Shown in pieces: positions 51,048 to 60,484 of a DNA stretch of 64,000 nt. Positions within the stretch are counted from its first letter, which is position 1; each line of letters begins with the position of its first letter. The translations under genes and the position numbers were made by a program. Source of the stretch: an uncultured Clostridia bacterium (lineage in GTDB: Bacteria; Bacillota; Clostridia; Christensenellales; Borkfalkiaceae); contig CAJFQM010000007.1 in the NCBI GenBank assembly GCA_904419075.1, forward strand, positions 1-64,000, read 5' to 3'. The notes under the pieces are model-generated. The model worked only from the letters and a program-made list of their open reading frames with translations, ran no database searches and was not told the origin of the DNA.

Positions 51048-52508
51048 TCAGGAAAATTTTCTCAGTCCTTTCGGAATATGATTTTTTATCGTCCCGTTTA
51101 CGGCCTTTCCGAGCCCCACGGGATAACCGTCTATGCAGACGATGCACCAGCCGTTTTTGCACTCTTCCGCACCCACGGTCTCGCCGCGCAGGAATTTGTC
51201 CGTACGTGGGTCGTCAGACGGAATTGAAACGACGTTTCTGCACTCTTTTCGGGACACGCACATCGCCAGTGAATGGGACGGCTCGAAACGGCCGTTTTTC
51301 ATTTCTCCGAGTCGCACGCCCGCGCGCAGGACGTTGAGCCTTCCGAAATCGAAGCATTCTTTCGGAAGGGAATACAGAAAGTTTCCCGCTTCGTGCAGCG
51401 TTTCCGCAAACGGTCGGAAGAAAAAATCCCGCTCGAATTCCCGATAAACCTTCTCCAAGGCTTTTGAGACGCGGGGAACGAGCGTCCGCGGCGGTCTCGC
51501 ACCCGCGGCGGAAGAATATCTTCGTGTCCGCGCACCGCCGCCGCTTTTCCCGCTGCCTTGAAAACAAGTGCGCCCGATTGTATTTTCTCCTTCCGTGTAT
51601 TCTTTCCGCACTTCCTTTTCAACCAGTGCCGCAAAATGGTTTTCTCCGTCCGCGTTTTCCTCCCGTGCGTTCTTTTCAAACAATGCGGCGAAATGCCCCT
51701 CCCCTTCCTCCTTATGCGGATACAGTTTTTTTTGCGCGAGGAGGCGCATTTCCGCATGCGAGGCGAGGAAATTTTTCGTCTGTTCCTCGTCCTCCGCCTC
51801 TGAAAACGTACAGGTGGAATAGACGAGCTTTCCGCCCGCTTTCAGCATCCGAAAGGCGTAATCCAAAATTTCTTTCTGCCGCGCGGCGCACATGTCGACG
51901 TTTTCTTCGCTCCATTCGGAAAGCGCCTCCTCCGCATTCTTGCGGAACATTCCTTCGCCCGAACAGGGGGCGTCCACTAAAATTTTATCGAAATATTCGG
52001 GAAAATATTCTGCCAGCGTCTCGGGGTATTCGCTCAGGACTACGGCATTTTTCACGCCCAGCCGCTCGACGTTGCGGGAGAGAATCTGCGCGCGGGAAAA
52101 GACGGGCTCGTTCAGGACGAGAATCCCTTCCCCCTTCATCGCCGCCGCGAGCTGCGTTCCCTTCCCGCCCGGAGCGGAACAAAGATCCAAAACTCTCTCG
52201 TTCGGTTTTGCGTCCAGAAGGGGCGCCGCGCACATGGCGGAAGGTTCCTGAGAATAATACAACCCCGCAAAGTGATAGGCGTGCGCGCCCGTCTTTTCCC
52301 CGTCCGTATAAAAGCCGTTTTCCGCCCAAGGGACGGGACGCAAGGGAAAGGGGGAAATTTTTTCAAACTCCGCCGCGGAAATCTTTAAGGCGTTCACGCG
52401 CAGTCCCTTGTACGGCGGACGGGCATAGACGGCAAAAAAAGCCTCCCATTCGTCCTCGGGAAGCTGTTTTTTCATGTTTTCGATAAATTTTTCGGGCAAA
52501 TCGTTCAT
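51048..52508 (-). CDS. rsmF: RsmF/NSUN-type rRNA (cytosine-C5)-methyltransferase
   Basis: 486 residues from the ATG at 52508 (AAGGAG upstream); an upstream in-frame start would add an Arg-rich stretch that overlaps the exonuclease gene. SAM motif LDLCSAPGGKGTQLA (107-121), DAPCSGEGMFRK with Cys182 (179-190), and STCTF with Cys233: two catalytic cysteines. The C-terminal half has a PUA-like domain with KNGWCIVCIDGYPVGLGKAV. Residues 269-309 contain a duplicated GEGHFAALFEK / GENHFAALVEK unit, and a low-complexity GSGKSGGGARTRR follows. It methylates C5 of cytosine in 16S rRNA; the site is not predicted. Confidence 0.92.
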   Translation of the reverse strand: MNDLPEKFIENMKKQLPEDEWEAFFAVYARPPYKGLRVNALKISAAEFEKISPFPLRPVPWAENGFYTDGEKTGAHAYHFAGLYYSQEPSAMCAAPLLDAKPNERVLDLCSAPGGKGTQLAAAMKGEGILVLNEPVFSRAQILSRNVERLGVKNAVVLSEYPETLAEYFPEYFDKILVDAPCSGEGMFRKNAEEALSEWSEENVDMCAARQKEILDYAFRMLKAGGKLVYSTCTFSEAEDEEQTKNFLASHAEMRLLAQKKLYPHKEEGEGHFAALFEKNAREENADGENHFAALVEKEVRKEYTEGENTIGRTCFQGSGKSGGGARTRRYSSAAGARPPRTLVPRVSKALEKVYREFERDFFFRPFAETLHEAGNFLYSLPKECFDFGRLNVLRAGVRLGEMKNGRFEPSHSLAMCVSRKECRNVVSIPSDDPRTDKFLRGETVGAEECKNGWCIVCIDGYPVGLGKAVNGTIKNHIPKGLRKFS

Positions 52509-52531
52509 GGCCTCTCCTTGCGTCGGCTGTT

Positions 52532-53503
52532 CTATCCCCGCACCGAGTCCCGCGCCGTGAGGGCGGCAAACTCTTCGTGCGTGAGAATACGGGCGCCGCG
52601 GGAAGCGGCGGACTTGATTCTGGGGCCGCTCTCCTCTCCGAGACAGACGTAATAATCGCATTCCTCCGCGCGAAAGCCGTAAAATCCGCCGGCCGCAAAC
52701 AGCGCGGCAGCCAAAGGCTTGCTGACGGAAAGCGACTCCTCCAAGGGATGGGAAAAGCACACCGTCTTATTTTTGAGTATGCCCTCCTTTTTGCGGCGGC
52801 GTTTTTCGCGGTCGATGAAATTATGAAACTCGACGCGCGCTTTTTCCCGCTCTTCTTTTCGCCTCTGCACCTCCGCGACATACGCCGCATAGGCGGAGGA
52901 GGTATTCTGGCGCACCTCGTAATTTTCGATATGCCCCGCGGTAATCTCGTACTTTTTTAAGAGCGCGGAAAAATCCAACCCTTCTTCCCGGCACATGGCC
53001 TCGGCGATTTTCATCGTCGCATAAGCGTCGTCGGCCGCGCGGTGGGGCGTAAATTCCACCCCCAGCGCCTCCGCGATGGAACCGAGACCGAACTGGCGGT
53101 TGAACACGCCGATTTTGTTCATGTATACGAACTGCGTATCCAAAAAGTCGAAACGGAACGAACGCAGGGAAAAGCGTTTCGTTTCCAGATTGAGATACTT
53201 GACGTCGTTCATGGTCGCATGCCCCGCCACCAGCGTGTCGGAATCCTCCAAAAGCGCGTAGATGCGGGGGGACAATTCGGGAAAGGTCGGATAATTCTTG
53301 AATTCCTTATACTCGTAGGGCAGAACGAGTCCCTGCGCGCCCTTTCGGTCGGTCAGATGAAACCCGCCCTGCGGGTTGACGAGAATATCCTCTTTTTCCA
53401 GAATATGAAATTGTTCGTCCGTCAGACAGTAGCCGAATGCGCAGATCTTCGCGGAGTTTTTGAACACGCTGGCACACTCGATGTCAAAAAAGAGATATTT
53501 CAT
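52532..53503 (-). CDS. DEDDh 3'-5' exonuclease with C-terminal BRCT-like region
   Basis: 323 residues. ExoI FFDIECAS, ExoII GHATMNDVKYL, ExoIII HRAADDAYAT give the four acidic residues and the His of DnaQ-type exonucleases. A Lys/Arg/Glu-rich helix (210-245) leads to a C-terminal segment (LKNKTVCFSHPLEESLS... GARILTHEEFAAL) that looks like a BRCT domain, as in clostridial proteins of this type. Its ATG overlaps the serS stop by one base (TAATG). Confidence 0.88.
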   Translation of the reverse strand: MKYLFFDIECASVFKNSAKICAFGYCLTDEQFHILEKEDILVNPQGGFHLTDRKGAQGLVLPYEYKEFKNYPTFPELSPRIYALLEDSDTLVAGHATMNDVKYLNLETKRFSLRSFRFDFLDTQFVYMNKIGVFNRQFGLGSIAEALGVEFTPHRAADDAYATMKIAEAMCREEGLDFSALLKKYEITAGHIENYEVRQNTSSAYAAYVAEVQRRKEEREKARVEFHNFIDREKRRRKKEGILKNKTVCFSHPLEESLSVSKPLAAALFAAGGFYGFRAEECDYYVCLGEESGPRIKSAASRGARILTHEEFAALTARDSVRG

Positions 53504-54792
53504 TATTTATTGGGGGTAATGACCTTTTTGCCGCCCATATACGGCTGCAACACTGCGGGAATCGTCACGCTGCCGTCCGCCTGCAAATGGTTCTCCACAA
53601 ACGCGATCAGCATGCGGGGAGGCGCCACCACGGTATTGTTGAGCGTATGCGCCAGCTTCGTCTTTCCGTCCGAATCCTTATAGCGGATCGCGAGCCGCCG
53701 CGCCTGCGCGTCCGTGAGGTTGGAGCAGGAACCCACTTCAAAATATTTCTTTTGTCTGGGGCTCCATGCCTCGACGTCGCAGCTCTTGTATTTGAGGTCG
53801 GCGAGATCTCCCGAACAGCAACCGAGCTGTCTTACCGGAATTTCCATGGAGCGGAAGAGCTCTACCGTATAATTCCACAGCTTTTCATACCATTCGTCGC
53901 TCTCCTCGGGGCGGCAGACGACGATCATTTCCTGCTTTTCAAATTGGTGAATCCGATAGATTCCCCTCTCCTCTATCCCGTGCGCGCCCTTCTCCTTGCG
54001 GAAGCAGGGCGAATAGCTCGTGAGCGTCAGGGGGAGCTTGTTCCCGTCGATGATCTGTCCCATGAAGCGGCCGATCATGGAGTGTTCGGACGTACCGATG
54101 AGATAGAGGTCCTCTCCCTCTATCTTATACATCATGTTTTCCATTTCGTCGAAGCTCATGACGCCCGAAACGACGTCGCCGTGAATCATAAAGGGCGGAA
54201 TGACGTAAGTGAAGCCCTTATCGATCATAAAATCGCGCGCATAGGTCAGAACGGCGGAATGCAGCCTTGCGATGTCGCCCGTCAGATAATAGAATCCCTG
54301 TCCCGAAGTGCGGCGGGCGGAATCGACGTCGATGCCGTCCAGTTTTTCGAGAATGTCGAGGTGATAGGGAATTTCAAAATCGGGAACGACCGGTTCTCCG
54401 AAGCGTTTGAGTTCGACGTTTTCCGAATCGTCTTTTCCGACGGGCACATCGGGGGCGATGATGTTGGGAATGGCCATCATGTCCTTTTTGAGCTTTTCAT
54501 CGATTTCCGCCGATTCCTTTTCGATCGCGGCGAGGCGTTCCGCATCCGCGACGACCTGCGCCTTTATTTTTTCCGCCTCTTCCCTGTTCCCCTGTTTCAT
54601 GAGCATGCCCACCTGTTTGGAGAGGGAATTTCTCGCGGCGCGGAGAGAGTCTCCCTCCGCAATCAAAGCGCGGCGCTTTAAGTCGAGTTCGATGACCTCG
54701 TCCACGAGGGGGAGCTTTTTATCCTGAAATTTTTTCTTGATGTTTTCTCTCACCAATTCGGGATTGGTTCTGATGAGATTGATGTCTATCAT
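53503..54792 (-). CDS. serS: Seryl-tRNA synthetase
   Basis: 429 residues from the ATG at 54792 (GGAGG upstream). N-terminal coiled-coil tRNA-binding arm (about 30-110), then class II motifs: motif 2 FRKEKGAHG...GIYRIHQFEKQEM, and motif 3 ALNNTVVAPPRMLIAFVENH-type end. No T-box leader is seen in the short upstream region. Confidence 0.97.
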   Translation of the reverse strand: MIDINLIRTNPELVRENIKKKFQDKKLPLVDEVIELDLKRRALIAEGDSLRAARNSLSKQVGMLMKQGNREEAEKIKAQVVADAERLAAIEKESAEIDEKLKKDMMAIPNIIAPDVPVGKDDSENVELKRFGEPVVPDFEIPYHLDILEKLDGIDVDSARRTSGQGFYYLTGDIARLHSAVLTYARDFMIDKGFTYVIPPFMIHGDVVSGVMSFDEMENMMYKIEGEDLYLIGTSEHSMIGRFMGQIIDGNKLPLTLTSYSPCFRKEKGAHGIEERGIYRIHQFEKQEMIVVCRPEESDEWYEKLWNYTVELFRSMEIPVRQLGCCSGDLADLKYKSCDVEAWSPRQKKYFEVGSCSNLTDAQARRLAIRYKDSDGKTKLAHTLNNTVVAPPRMLIAFVENHLQADGSVTIPAVLQPYMGGKKVITPNK

Positions 54793-54902
54793 AAAATTTT
54801 GCCTCCGGGCGGAAATATTTTCATTTTCGATAAATATTATACTACTTTTACGGGGCAAAAGCAATTAAATGTAACGAAACTGACGCAAATTCCTCAAAAA
54901 AC

Positions 54903-54931
54903 TTGTATTTTACAAACAGCTATGCTATAAT
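54903..54931 (+). promoter_or_regulatory. Promoter of the P-type ATPase
   Basis: -35 TTGTAT (54903-54908), 17-base spacer, -10 TATAAT (54926-54931). It lies 110 bases from the divergent serS start. Confidence 0.6.
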
Positions 54932-54988
54932 AGAAGGGATAACAACGTTCTTTTATGGAAAGCAGAACTTTCGGAGAAAACGCAAATC

Positions 54989-57571
54989 ATGAAAAAGAAA
55001 AAACAGCAAAAACCGGAATATACTTCCGAGGAAGAGAAGCGGGAAAAGAGATTTCAGTCCCTTTTTCCGAAGGAAAAACCCGCTTCCCGCAAGAAGAATA
55101 AAAAGGGCGTGCCCCCTTCGGACGTACCGCGCTTCAACGCCGACGCCGAGGAAGGCCTTTCCAAGAGTCAGGTGGAAGAACGGCAGGAGCAGGGTCTCGT
55201 CAACCGTGCGCAGAAAAAATACTCCAAGACCTACAAGAGCATTTTTATCAGCAACATCTGCACTTTCTTCAACCTGCTGTGTCTCTTGGCGGCTCTGGCG
55301 CTTTTGTCCGCGCACGCGCCCGTTACGCAGTTTACCTTCGTGCTCATTTTCCTCTGCAACATCTGCATGGGAATCATTCAGGAAATCCGCGCGAAAAAGA
55401 AGATAGACAGGTTATCCATTTTATCTTCCCCCACCGCCCGCGTGATCCGCGACAGGAAAAAGCGGGAAATTCCCATTTCCGAAATCGTTCTCGACGACAT
55501 TCTCCTGCTCGGAGCGGGCCAGCAGGTACCCGCCGACTGCATTATGCTCGACGGAGCCGCCGAGCTCAACGAGTCCCTTTTGACGGGCGAATCGGTACCC
55601 GTCAAAAAGGAGAACGGCGAGACGCTCTATGCAGGCTCGTTCGTCGCGAGCGGACACTGCGCCGTGCGCGTGGATAAAATCGGCGAGGATACCTATATCA
55701 GCAAGCTCACCGCGCGGGCGAAAAAGTACAAGCGGCCGAACTCGGAAATCATGAACTCCATAAACCTCTTCATCAAGGTCATCGGATTCATCATTATTCC
55801 CATCGCGATTTTCATGTTCCTCACCAATTTCAAAAATCTCGGCGGGAGCTGGGCGGATATTCGTGCGGGCGGAGGCTTTTTCGCCACTCTGTTTTCCAAC
55901 AACCCCACGCTCAACGACACGATACAAAAGACCTGTTCCGTCGTCATCGGCATGATTCCTTCGGGCCTCCTGCTTCTGACGACCGTGGCTCTGTCCGTGG
56001 GCATGATACGGCTCGCGAAATACAACACCCTCGTTCAGGACATGTATTCCCTCGAAATGCTCGCGCGCGTCAACGTGCTCTGCCTCGACAAGACGGGCAC
56101 GATTACGGACGGGCGCATGAAGGTGAGCGACTGCGTCCTGCTCAACAACGCCACGGAATATTCGGTGGACGATATTCTCGGCTCCATGCTGGCGTCCCTG
56201 AAAGACAACAATCAGACCTCTATCGCGCTCTATGAGCGGTTCGGACATTCCTCCGCCCTGCAAGCGAGTGCGATTCTGCCCTTCTCGTCGGCGAGAAAGC
56301 TGTCCGCCGTCACTTTCGGGGAAGCGGGGACGTTTGCCATGGGCGCGCCCGAATTCGTCTTAAAGCCCATGCCCATACGCGTGGAAAAAATCGTCAAACA
56401 ATACGCGCAGATGGGACTTCGGGTGCTGGTGCTGGCGCACTCTCCCGCGCAGATTCAGGGCGACAAGCTGCCCACCGTATTCCGCCCGATCGCGATCATC
56501 ACTCTTTCGGACAACATTCGTCCCGACGCGATAGAGACGATCAAGTGGTTCCGCGAAAACGACGTGGCGGTAAAGGTCATTTCGGGCGACAATCCCGTGA
56601 CCGTCTCGGAAGTGGCCCGCCGCGCGGGAATAAAGAACGCTTCGCAGTTCCTTTCCCTCGAAGGGCTTTCCGATATAGAAGTGGAAAACGCCGCAAATCA
56701 ATACACCGTTTTCGGACGGGTCACGCCCGAACAGAAGGCAATCCTTATCCGCTCCATTAAAAAGGCGGGCAATACCGTCGCCATGACAGGCGACGGCGTG
56801 AACGACATTTTGGCCATGAAGGAGGCCGACTGCGCCGTGTCCGTCGCTTCGGGCAGCGACGCCGCGAGAAACGTCTCCAACCTCGTCTTGCAGGACAATA
56901 ATTTCGGCTCCATGCCGAAAATCGTCAACGAGGGACGGCGGGTTATCAATAACATCAAGGATTCCGCCTCCCTCTATATCATGAAGACCCTGCTCACCAT
57001 GCTGCTGGCGCTCGTCTGTATCTTTACGGGAAGCGCATACTTCTTCACGACGAACAACATGCTCATGTTTGAAGTGCTCATCAGCGCGATCCCCTCTTTC
57101 GTGCTCTCTTTGCAGCCGAATACGAACCGCGTCAAAGGGAAATTTATCCCCTTCGTCGTCAGCCGCGCCATGCCGGGAGCTTTCACCATGGCTTTTGGAA
57201 TTTTGGCTTTTTATATCATCAATCAGACTTCCCTCTCCTCCCTATTTGAATTTACAAACGCCGCGGGAGAAACGGAAACCGTTTACAACGCCATGCTGAT
57301 GATGTCTCTGACGTTTACGGGACTCGTAATGCTGTTCCGCATTTGTCAGCCGCTCAATCTCATTCGCACGACACTATTCTTTTGCATGACCGCTCTGTGC
57401 GTCACCGTGCTGGCCGTTCCCGTACTCGGAAATATCGTCTACGAGGGCTGGGACACCCTGAAATTCAACCTCACGCAGATTTTGCTGCTCGTCGTCATCG
57501 TTCAGGCCGCCGTACCCATTTCCAGCATATTGATTAAATTTTTCGACATGTTCAATCCTGCCGACGAATAA
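54989..57571 (+). CDS. P-type cation-transporting ATPase, CtpE-like
   Basis: 860 residues. TGES (199-202), phosphorylation motif DKTGT (367-371), GDGVND (601-606), and about ten membrane helices, four of them in the C-terminal third. The helix-4 motif reads PSGL (324-327) where calcium pumps have PEGL, and the nucleotide-site KGAPE is MGAPE. The charged N-terminus (1-45) is Lys-rich. Ion specificity is uncertain; CtpE-type calcium export is a guess. Confidence 0.92.
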   Translation: MKKKKQQKPEYTSEEEKREKRFQSLFPKEKPASRKKNKKGVPPSDVPRFNADAEEGLSKSQVEERQEQGLVNRAQKKYSKTYKSIFISNICTFFNLLCLLAALALLSAHAPVTQFTFVLIFLCNICMGIIQEIRAKKKIDRLSILSSPTARVIRDRKKREIPISEIVLDDILLLGAGQQVPADCIMLDGAAELNESLLTGESVPVKKENGETLYAGSFVASGHCAVRVDKIGEDTYISKLTARAKKYKRPNSEIMNSINLFIKVIGFIIIPIAIFMFLTNFKNLGGSWADIRAGGGFFATLFSNNPTLNDTIQKTCSVVIGMIPSGLLLLTTVALSVGMIRLAKYNTLVQDMYSLEMLARVNVLCLDKTGTITDGRMKVSDCVLLNNATEYSVDDILGSMLASLKDNNQTSIALYERFGHSSALQASAILPFSSARKLSAVTFGEAGTFAMGAPEFVLKPMPIRVEKIVKQYAQMGLRVLVLAHSPAQIQGDKLPTVFRPIAIITLSDNIRPDAIETIKWFRENDVAVKVISGDNPVTVSEVARRAGIKNASQFLSLEGLSDIEVENAANQYTVFGRVTPEQKAILIRSIKKAGNTVAMTGDGVNDILAMKEADCAVSVASGSDAARNVSNLVLQDNNFGSMPKIVNEGRRVINNIKDSASLYIMKTLLTMLLALVCIFTGSAYFFTTNNMLMFEVLISAIPSFVLSLQPNTNRVKGKFIPFVVSRAMPGAFTMAFGILAFYIINQTSLSSLFEFTNAAGETETVYNAMLMMSLTFTGLVMLFRICQPLNLIRTTLFFCMTALCVTVLAVPVLGNIVYEGWDTLKFNLTQILLLVVIVQAAVPISSILIKFFDMFNPADE

Positions 57572-57693
57572 ACAAAACGACAGAGAATCGTCGCTTATTT
57601 ATCGGAAAAGCAAACAGAACTGTCCCCGCAAAACAACGGCGCTCTGTACCATTTATCGAAAAAACAACCGAGCGTCGTACCATCAAAAAACGG

Positions 57694-57730
57694 CAAAGCA
57701 CATACGGATTTTCTCCGTATGTGCTTTTTC
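57694..57730 (+). terminator. Terminator of the P-type ATPase gene
   Basis: 14-bp stem AAAGCACATACGGA/TCCGTATGTGCTTT (57694-57707, 57713-57726), then TTTTT. Confidence 0.88.
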
Positions 57731-57750
57731 CGGTTTATGCGGGGCTTACA

Positions 57751-57783
57751 GAAAACCCCGCGTCCGAATATCGGACGCGGGTT
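57751..57783 (-). terminator. Terminator of gyrBA
   Basis: 10-bp stem CCCGCGTCCG/CGGACGCGGG (57756-57765, 57771-57780) with TTTTC on the minus strand. Confidence 0.7.
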
Positions 57784-57812
57784 TCCTTATCTTTATTCTT
57801 TACGATTTTTCT

Positions 57813-60473
57813 TTATTCTTCGTCGGGAGAATCGCTTTCCGTTTCTTCCTCAATATTGCCTTCGTCCTCCGCTTCGGCGGGTTCGTCGTCGGTATCGGGA
57901 GCGTCGTCCTCTTCCTCGACCGTTTCGGCGCCCTCGGCGAGTTCCTCGGGCGAGAGGTCGGCAGCCGTTTCTTCGGGAGCCGCGGTTTCCGCTTCGTCGT
58001 CGCGCTCGGTGACATCCACCGTCGCCACGAGGCTGTCCTTGACGTTCATGACGCGGACGCCGCGGGTCGCGCGGCCGATGCGGCTGATAGAATCCGCATG
58101 CATGCGGATGATCGTGCCGCCCGTCGTGATGATCATGATGTCGTTATCGTCGGAAACGAGCTTCATATTGACGAGCCAGCCCGTCTTTTCGTTGAACACG
58201 CCCGCCTTGATTCCCTTTCCGCCGCGGCTCTGAATGCGGTAATCCTCGACGGAGGTGCGTTTGCCGTAACCGTTTGAAGTCAGCGTAAAGATATCCATTT
58301 CGGGATTGACGACCAGCATATCCACCAGCTCGTCGTCGCCCGCCAGCTTCATCGCGCGCACGCCCGTGGCGGTCCTTCCCATCGCGCGCACGTCCGTTTC
58401 GGAGAAGCGAATACATTTGCCGAATCGGGAAGCGATCAAAAGCTCGTTTTCGCCCGTCGTGAGCTGTACGGAAATCACCTCGTCGCCCTCGGGGAGCTTG
58501 ATTGCGATTTTGCCGTTCTTGGGAATGCGTTCGTATTCCTTCGTGGAGGTCTTCTTGATGACTCCCTTTTTGGTCGCGATGACGATATAGCCGTCGTCCC
58601 CTTCTTTGACGGGGAGAACGGACTGAATTTTTTCGCCTTGGTCGAGCCGCACGATATTGACGACGGCGCGGCCCCTCGCGGTGCGGTTGGCTTCGGGAAT
58701 TTCGTAGCCCTTGACCGAATACACCTTTCCGAAGGAAGAGAACAGCAGAATATCGTCGTGCGTGGAAGATATGAACATCTTTTCCACGTAGTCCTCTTCC
58801 TTGGGTTTATGGCCCGTAATGCCCATGCCGCCGCGGTTCTGCGCCTTGTATTCCGAAACGGGAAGGCGCTTGATATACCCCGTATGCGTCAGGGAAATGA
58901 CCACGTCCTCCCTGTCGATGAGATCCGCCTCTTCAATGGACCCGTAATCGACGGAAATTTCCGTGCGGCGGGGGGAAGGATAGCGGTTTTTGATGTCGAT
59001 GAGGTCGCTGCGGATAATCGCCATCACGCGGCTTTCGTGGGCGAGAATGTCTTTGAGGTCGGCAATCGTCGCTTCCAGAGCCGCCAGCTCTTCCCTGAGC
59101 TTTTCCACTTCCAGAGACGTCAATCTTTGCAGGCGCATTTCGAGAATGGCGTTCGCCTGCTTTTCGTCCAGCTCGAACGTTTCCGTCAGTTTTGCGATCG
59201 CAACGAATTTATCCGCGGATTCCTTGATGATCTTGATGACTTCGTCGATGTTCGCCAAAGCGAGCACGAGTCCCGCGACGATATGCGCGCGCTCCTCCGT
59301 CTTGTTGAGGTCGTAGCGGGTGCGGCGGGTGATGACGTCTTTCTGATGTTCGAGATAATAGTAGAGAATATCCCTTAAATTGAGCGTCTTGGGCTCCGTT
59401 CCGTTCTCGACGAGCGCCAGCATGATAATGCCGTCGGAGACCTGCAAGTTCGTGCGCTTATAGAGGGTGTTCAAGACCACTTGCGCGTTTGCGTCCTTTT
59501 TGCACTCGATGACGATGCGCATGCCGTCGCGGTCGGATTCCTCGCGGATGTCGGAAATGCCTTCGAGGCGCTTATCCTTGACCATGTCCGCGATCGTCTT
59601 GATGAGCATGGCTTTATTTACCTGATAGGGAATCTCCGTGACGACGATTCTCTGACGGGCGTTCCCGCCCGAGCCGTAGTCCTCTATCTCGCATTTGGAG
59701 CGAATGACGATTTTTCCCTGTCCCGTGCGGTAGGCGTTGCGGATGCCGCTCCGTCCCATGATAATGCCGCCCGTGGGAAAATCGGGCGCGGGAATATATT
59801 CCATGAGCTCGTCCACGGTAATGTCGGGGTTGTCGATCATGGCCACCGTGCCGTCGATGACTTCCGCGAGGTTATGGGGCGGAATATTCGTCGCCATGCC
59901 GACCGCGATGCCGTCCGAACCGTTCACCAAAAGGTTGGGGAAGCGGGAGGGAAGGACAGTGGGTTCCGATTCGTTGCCGTCGAAGTTGGGGATAAAGTCC
60001 ACCGTTTCCTTGTCGAGGTCTTTGAGCATTTCGGCCGCCAGCTTTGAAAGCCTCGCTTCCGTGTAACGCATGGCCGCGGCGGGATCGCCGTCCACGCTGC
60101 CGAAGTTGCCGTGTCCGTCCACGAGCGGGAAATTGATGGTGAAATCCTGCGCGAGGCGCACCAAAGCGTCGTATACGGATCTGTCGCCGTGAGGATGATA
60201 TTTACCGAGCGTGTCGCCGACGATTCTGGCGCACTTGCGGTAGGATTTGTCGTTATACAGCCCCATTTCGTGCATGGAGAACAAAATTCTCCTGTGCACG
60301 GGTTTGAGACCGTCGCGCACGTCGGGGATCGCCCTCGACTTGTTGACCGCCATGGCGTAGGCGATAAACGAGCGTTTGAGTTCGTTGTCCACCTCCACGT
60401 CCAGCATTTTGGTCATGGCGAGCGTTTTCTTAAATTCCTCGGTTAATTCGGGGCTGGTTTCTTTCTTAGCCAT
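57813..60473 (-). CDS. gyrA: DNA gyrase subunit A
   Basis: 886 residues. The breakage-reunion domain carries the catalytic tyrosine in [13 protein letters not shown]. The region [15 protein letters not shown] matches the quinolone-resistance region; the residues at the Ser83/Asp87-type positions are Asp and Tyr-Asp, by eye. Six beta-pinwheel repeats include the GyrA box QNRGGMGI (about 545). The last 60 residues are an acidic Glu/Asp tail. It starts 12 bases after gyrB. Confidence 0.98.
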   Translation of the reverse strand: MAKKETSPELTEEFKKTLAMTKMLDVEVDNELKRSFIAYAMAVNKSRAIPDVRDGLKPVHRRILFSMHEMGLYNDKSYRKCARIVGDTLGKYHPHGDRSVYDALVRLAQDFTINFPLVDGHGNFGSVDGDPAAAMRYTEARLSKLAAEMLKDLDKETVDFIPNFDGNESEPTVLPSRFPNLLVNGSDGIAVGMATNIPPHNLAEVIDGTVAMIDNPDITVDELMEYIPAPDFPTGGIIMGRSGIRNAYRTGQGKIVIRSKCEIEDYGSGGNARQRIVVTEIPYQVNKAMLIKTIADMVKDKRLEGISDIREESDRDGMRIVIECKKDANAQVVLNTLYKRTNLQVSDGIIMLALVENGTEPKTLNLRDILYYYLEHQKDVITRRTRYDLNKTEERAHIVAGLVLALANIDEVIKIIKESADKFVAIAKLTETFELDEKQANAILEMRLQRLTSLEVEKLREELAALEATIADLKDILAHESRVMAIIRSDLIDIKNRYPSPRRTEISVDYGSIEEADLIDREDVVISLTHTGYIKRLPVSEYKAQNRGGMGITGHKPKEEDYVEKMFISSTHDDILLFSSFGKVYSVKGYEIPEANRTARGRAVVNIVRLDQGEKIQSVLPVKEGDDGYIVIATKKGVIKKTSTKEYERIPKNGKIAIKLPEGDEVISVQLTTGENELLIASRFGKCIRFSETDVRAMGRTATGVRAMKLAGDDELVDMLVVNPEMDIFTLTSNGYGKRTSVEDYRIQSRGGKGIKAGVFNEKTGWLVNMKLVSDDNDIMIITTGGTIIRMHADSISRIGRATRGVRVMNVKDSLVATVDVTERDDEAETAAPEETAADLSPEELAEGAETVEEEDDAPDTDDEPAEAEDEGNIEEETESDSPDEE

Positions 60474-60484
60474 TTTTCACTCCC

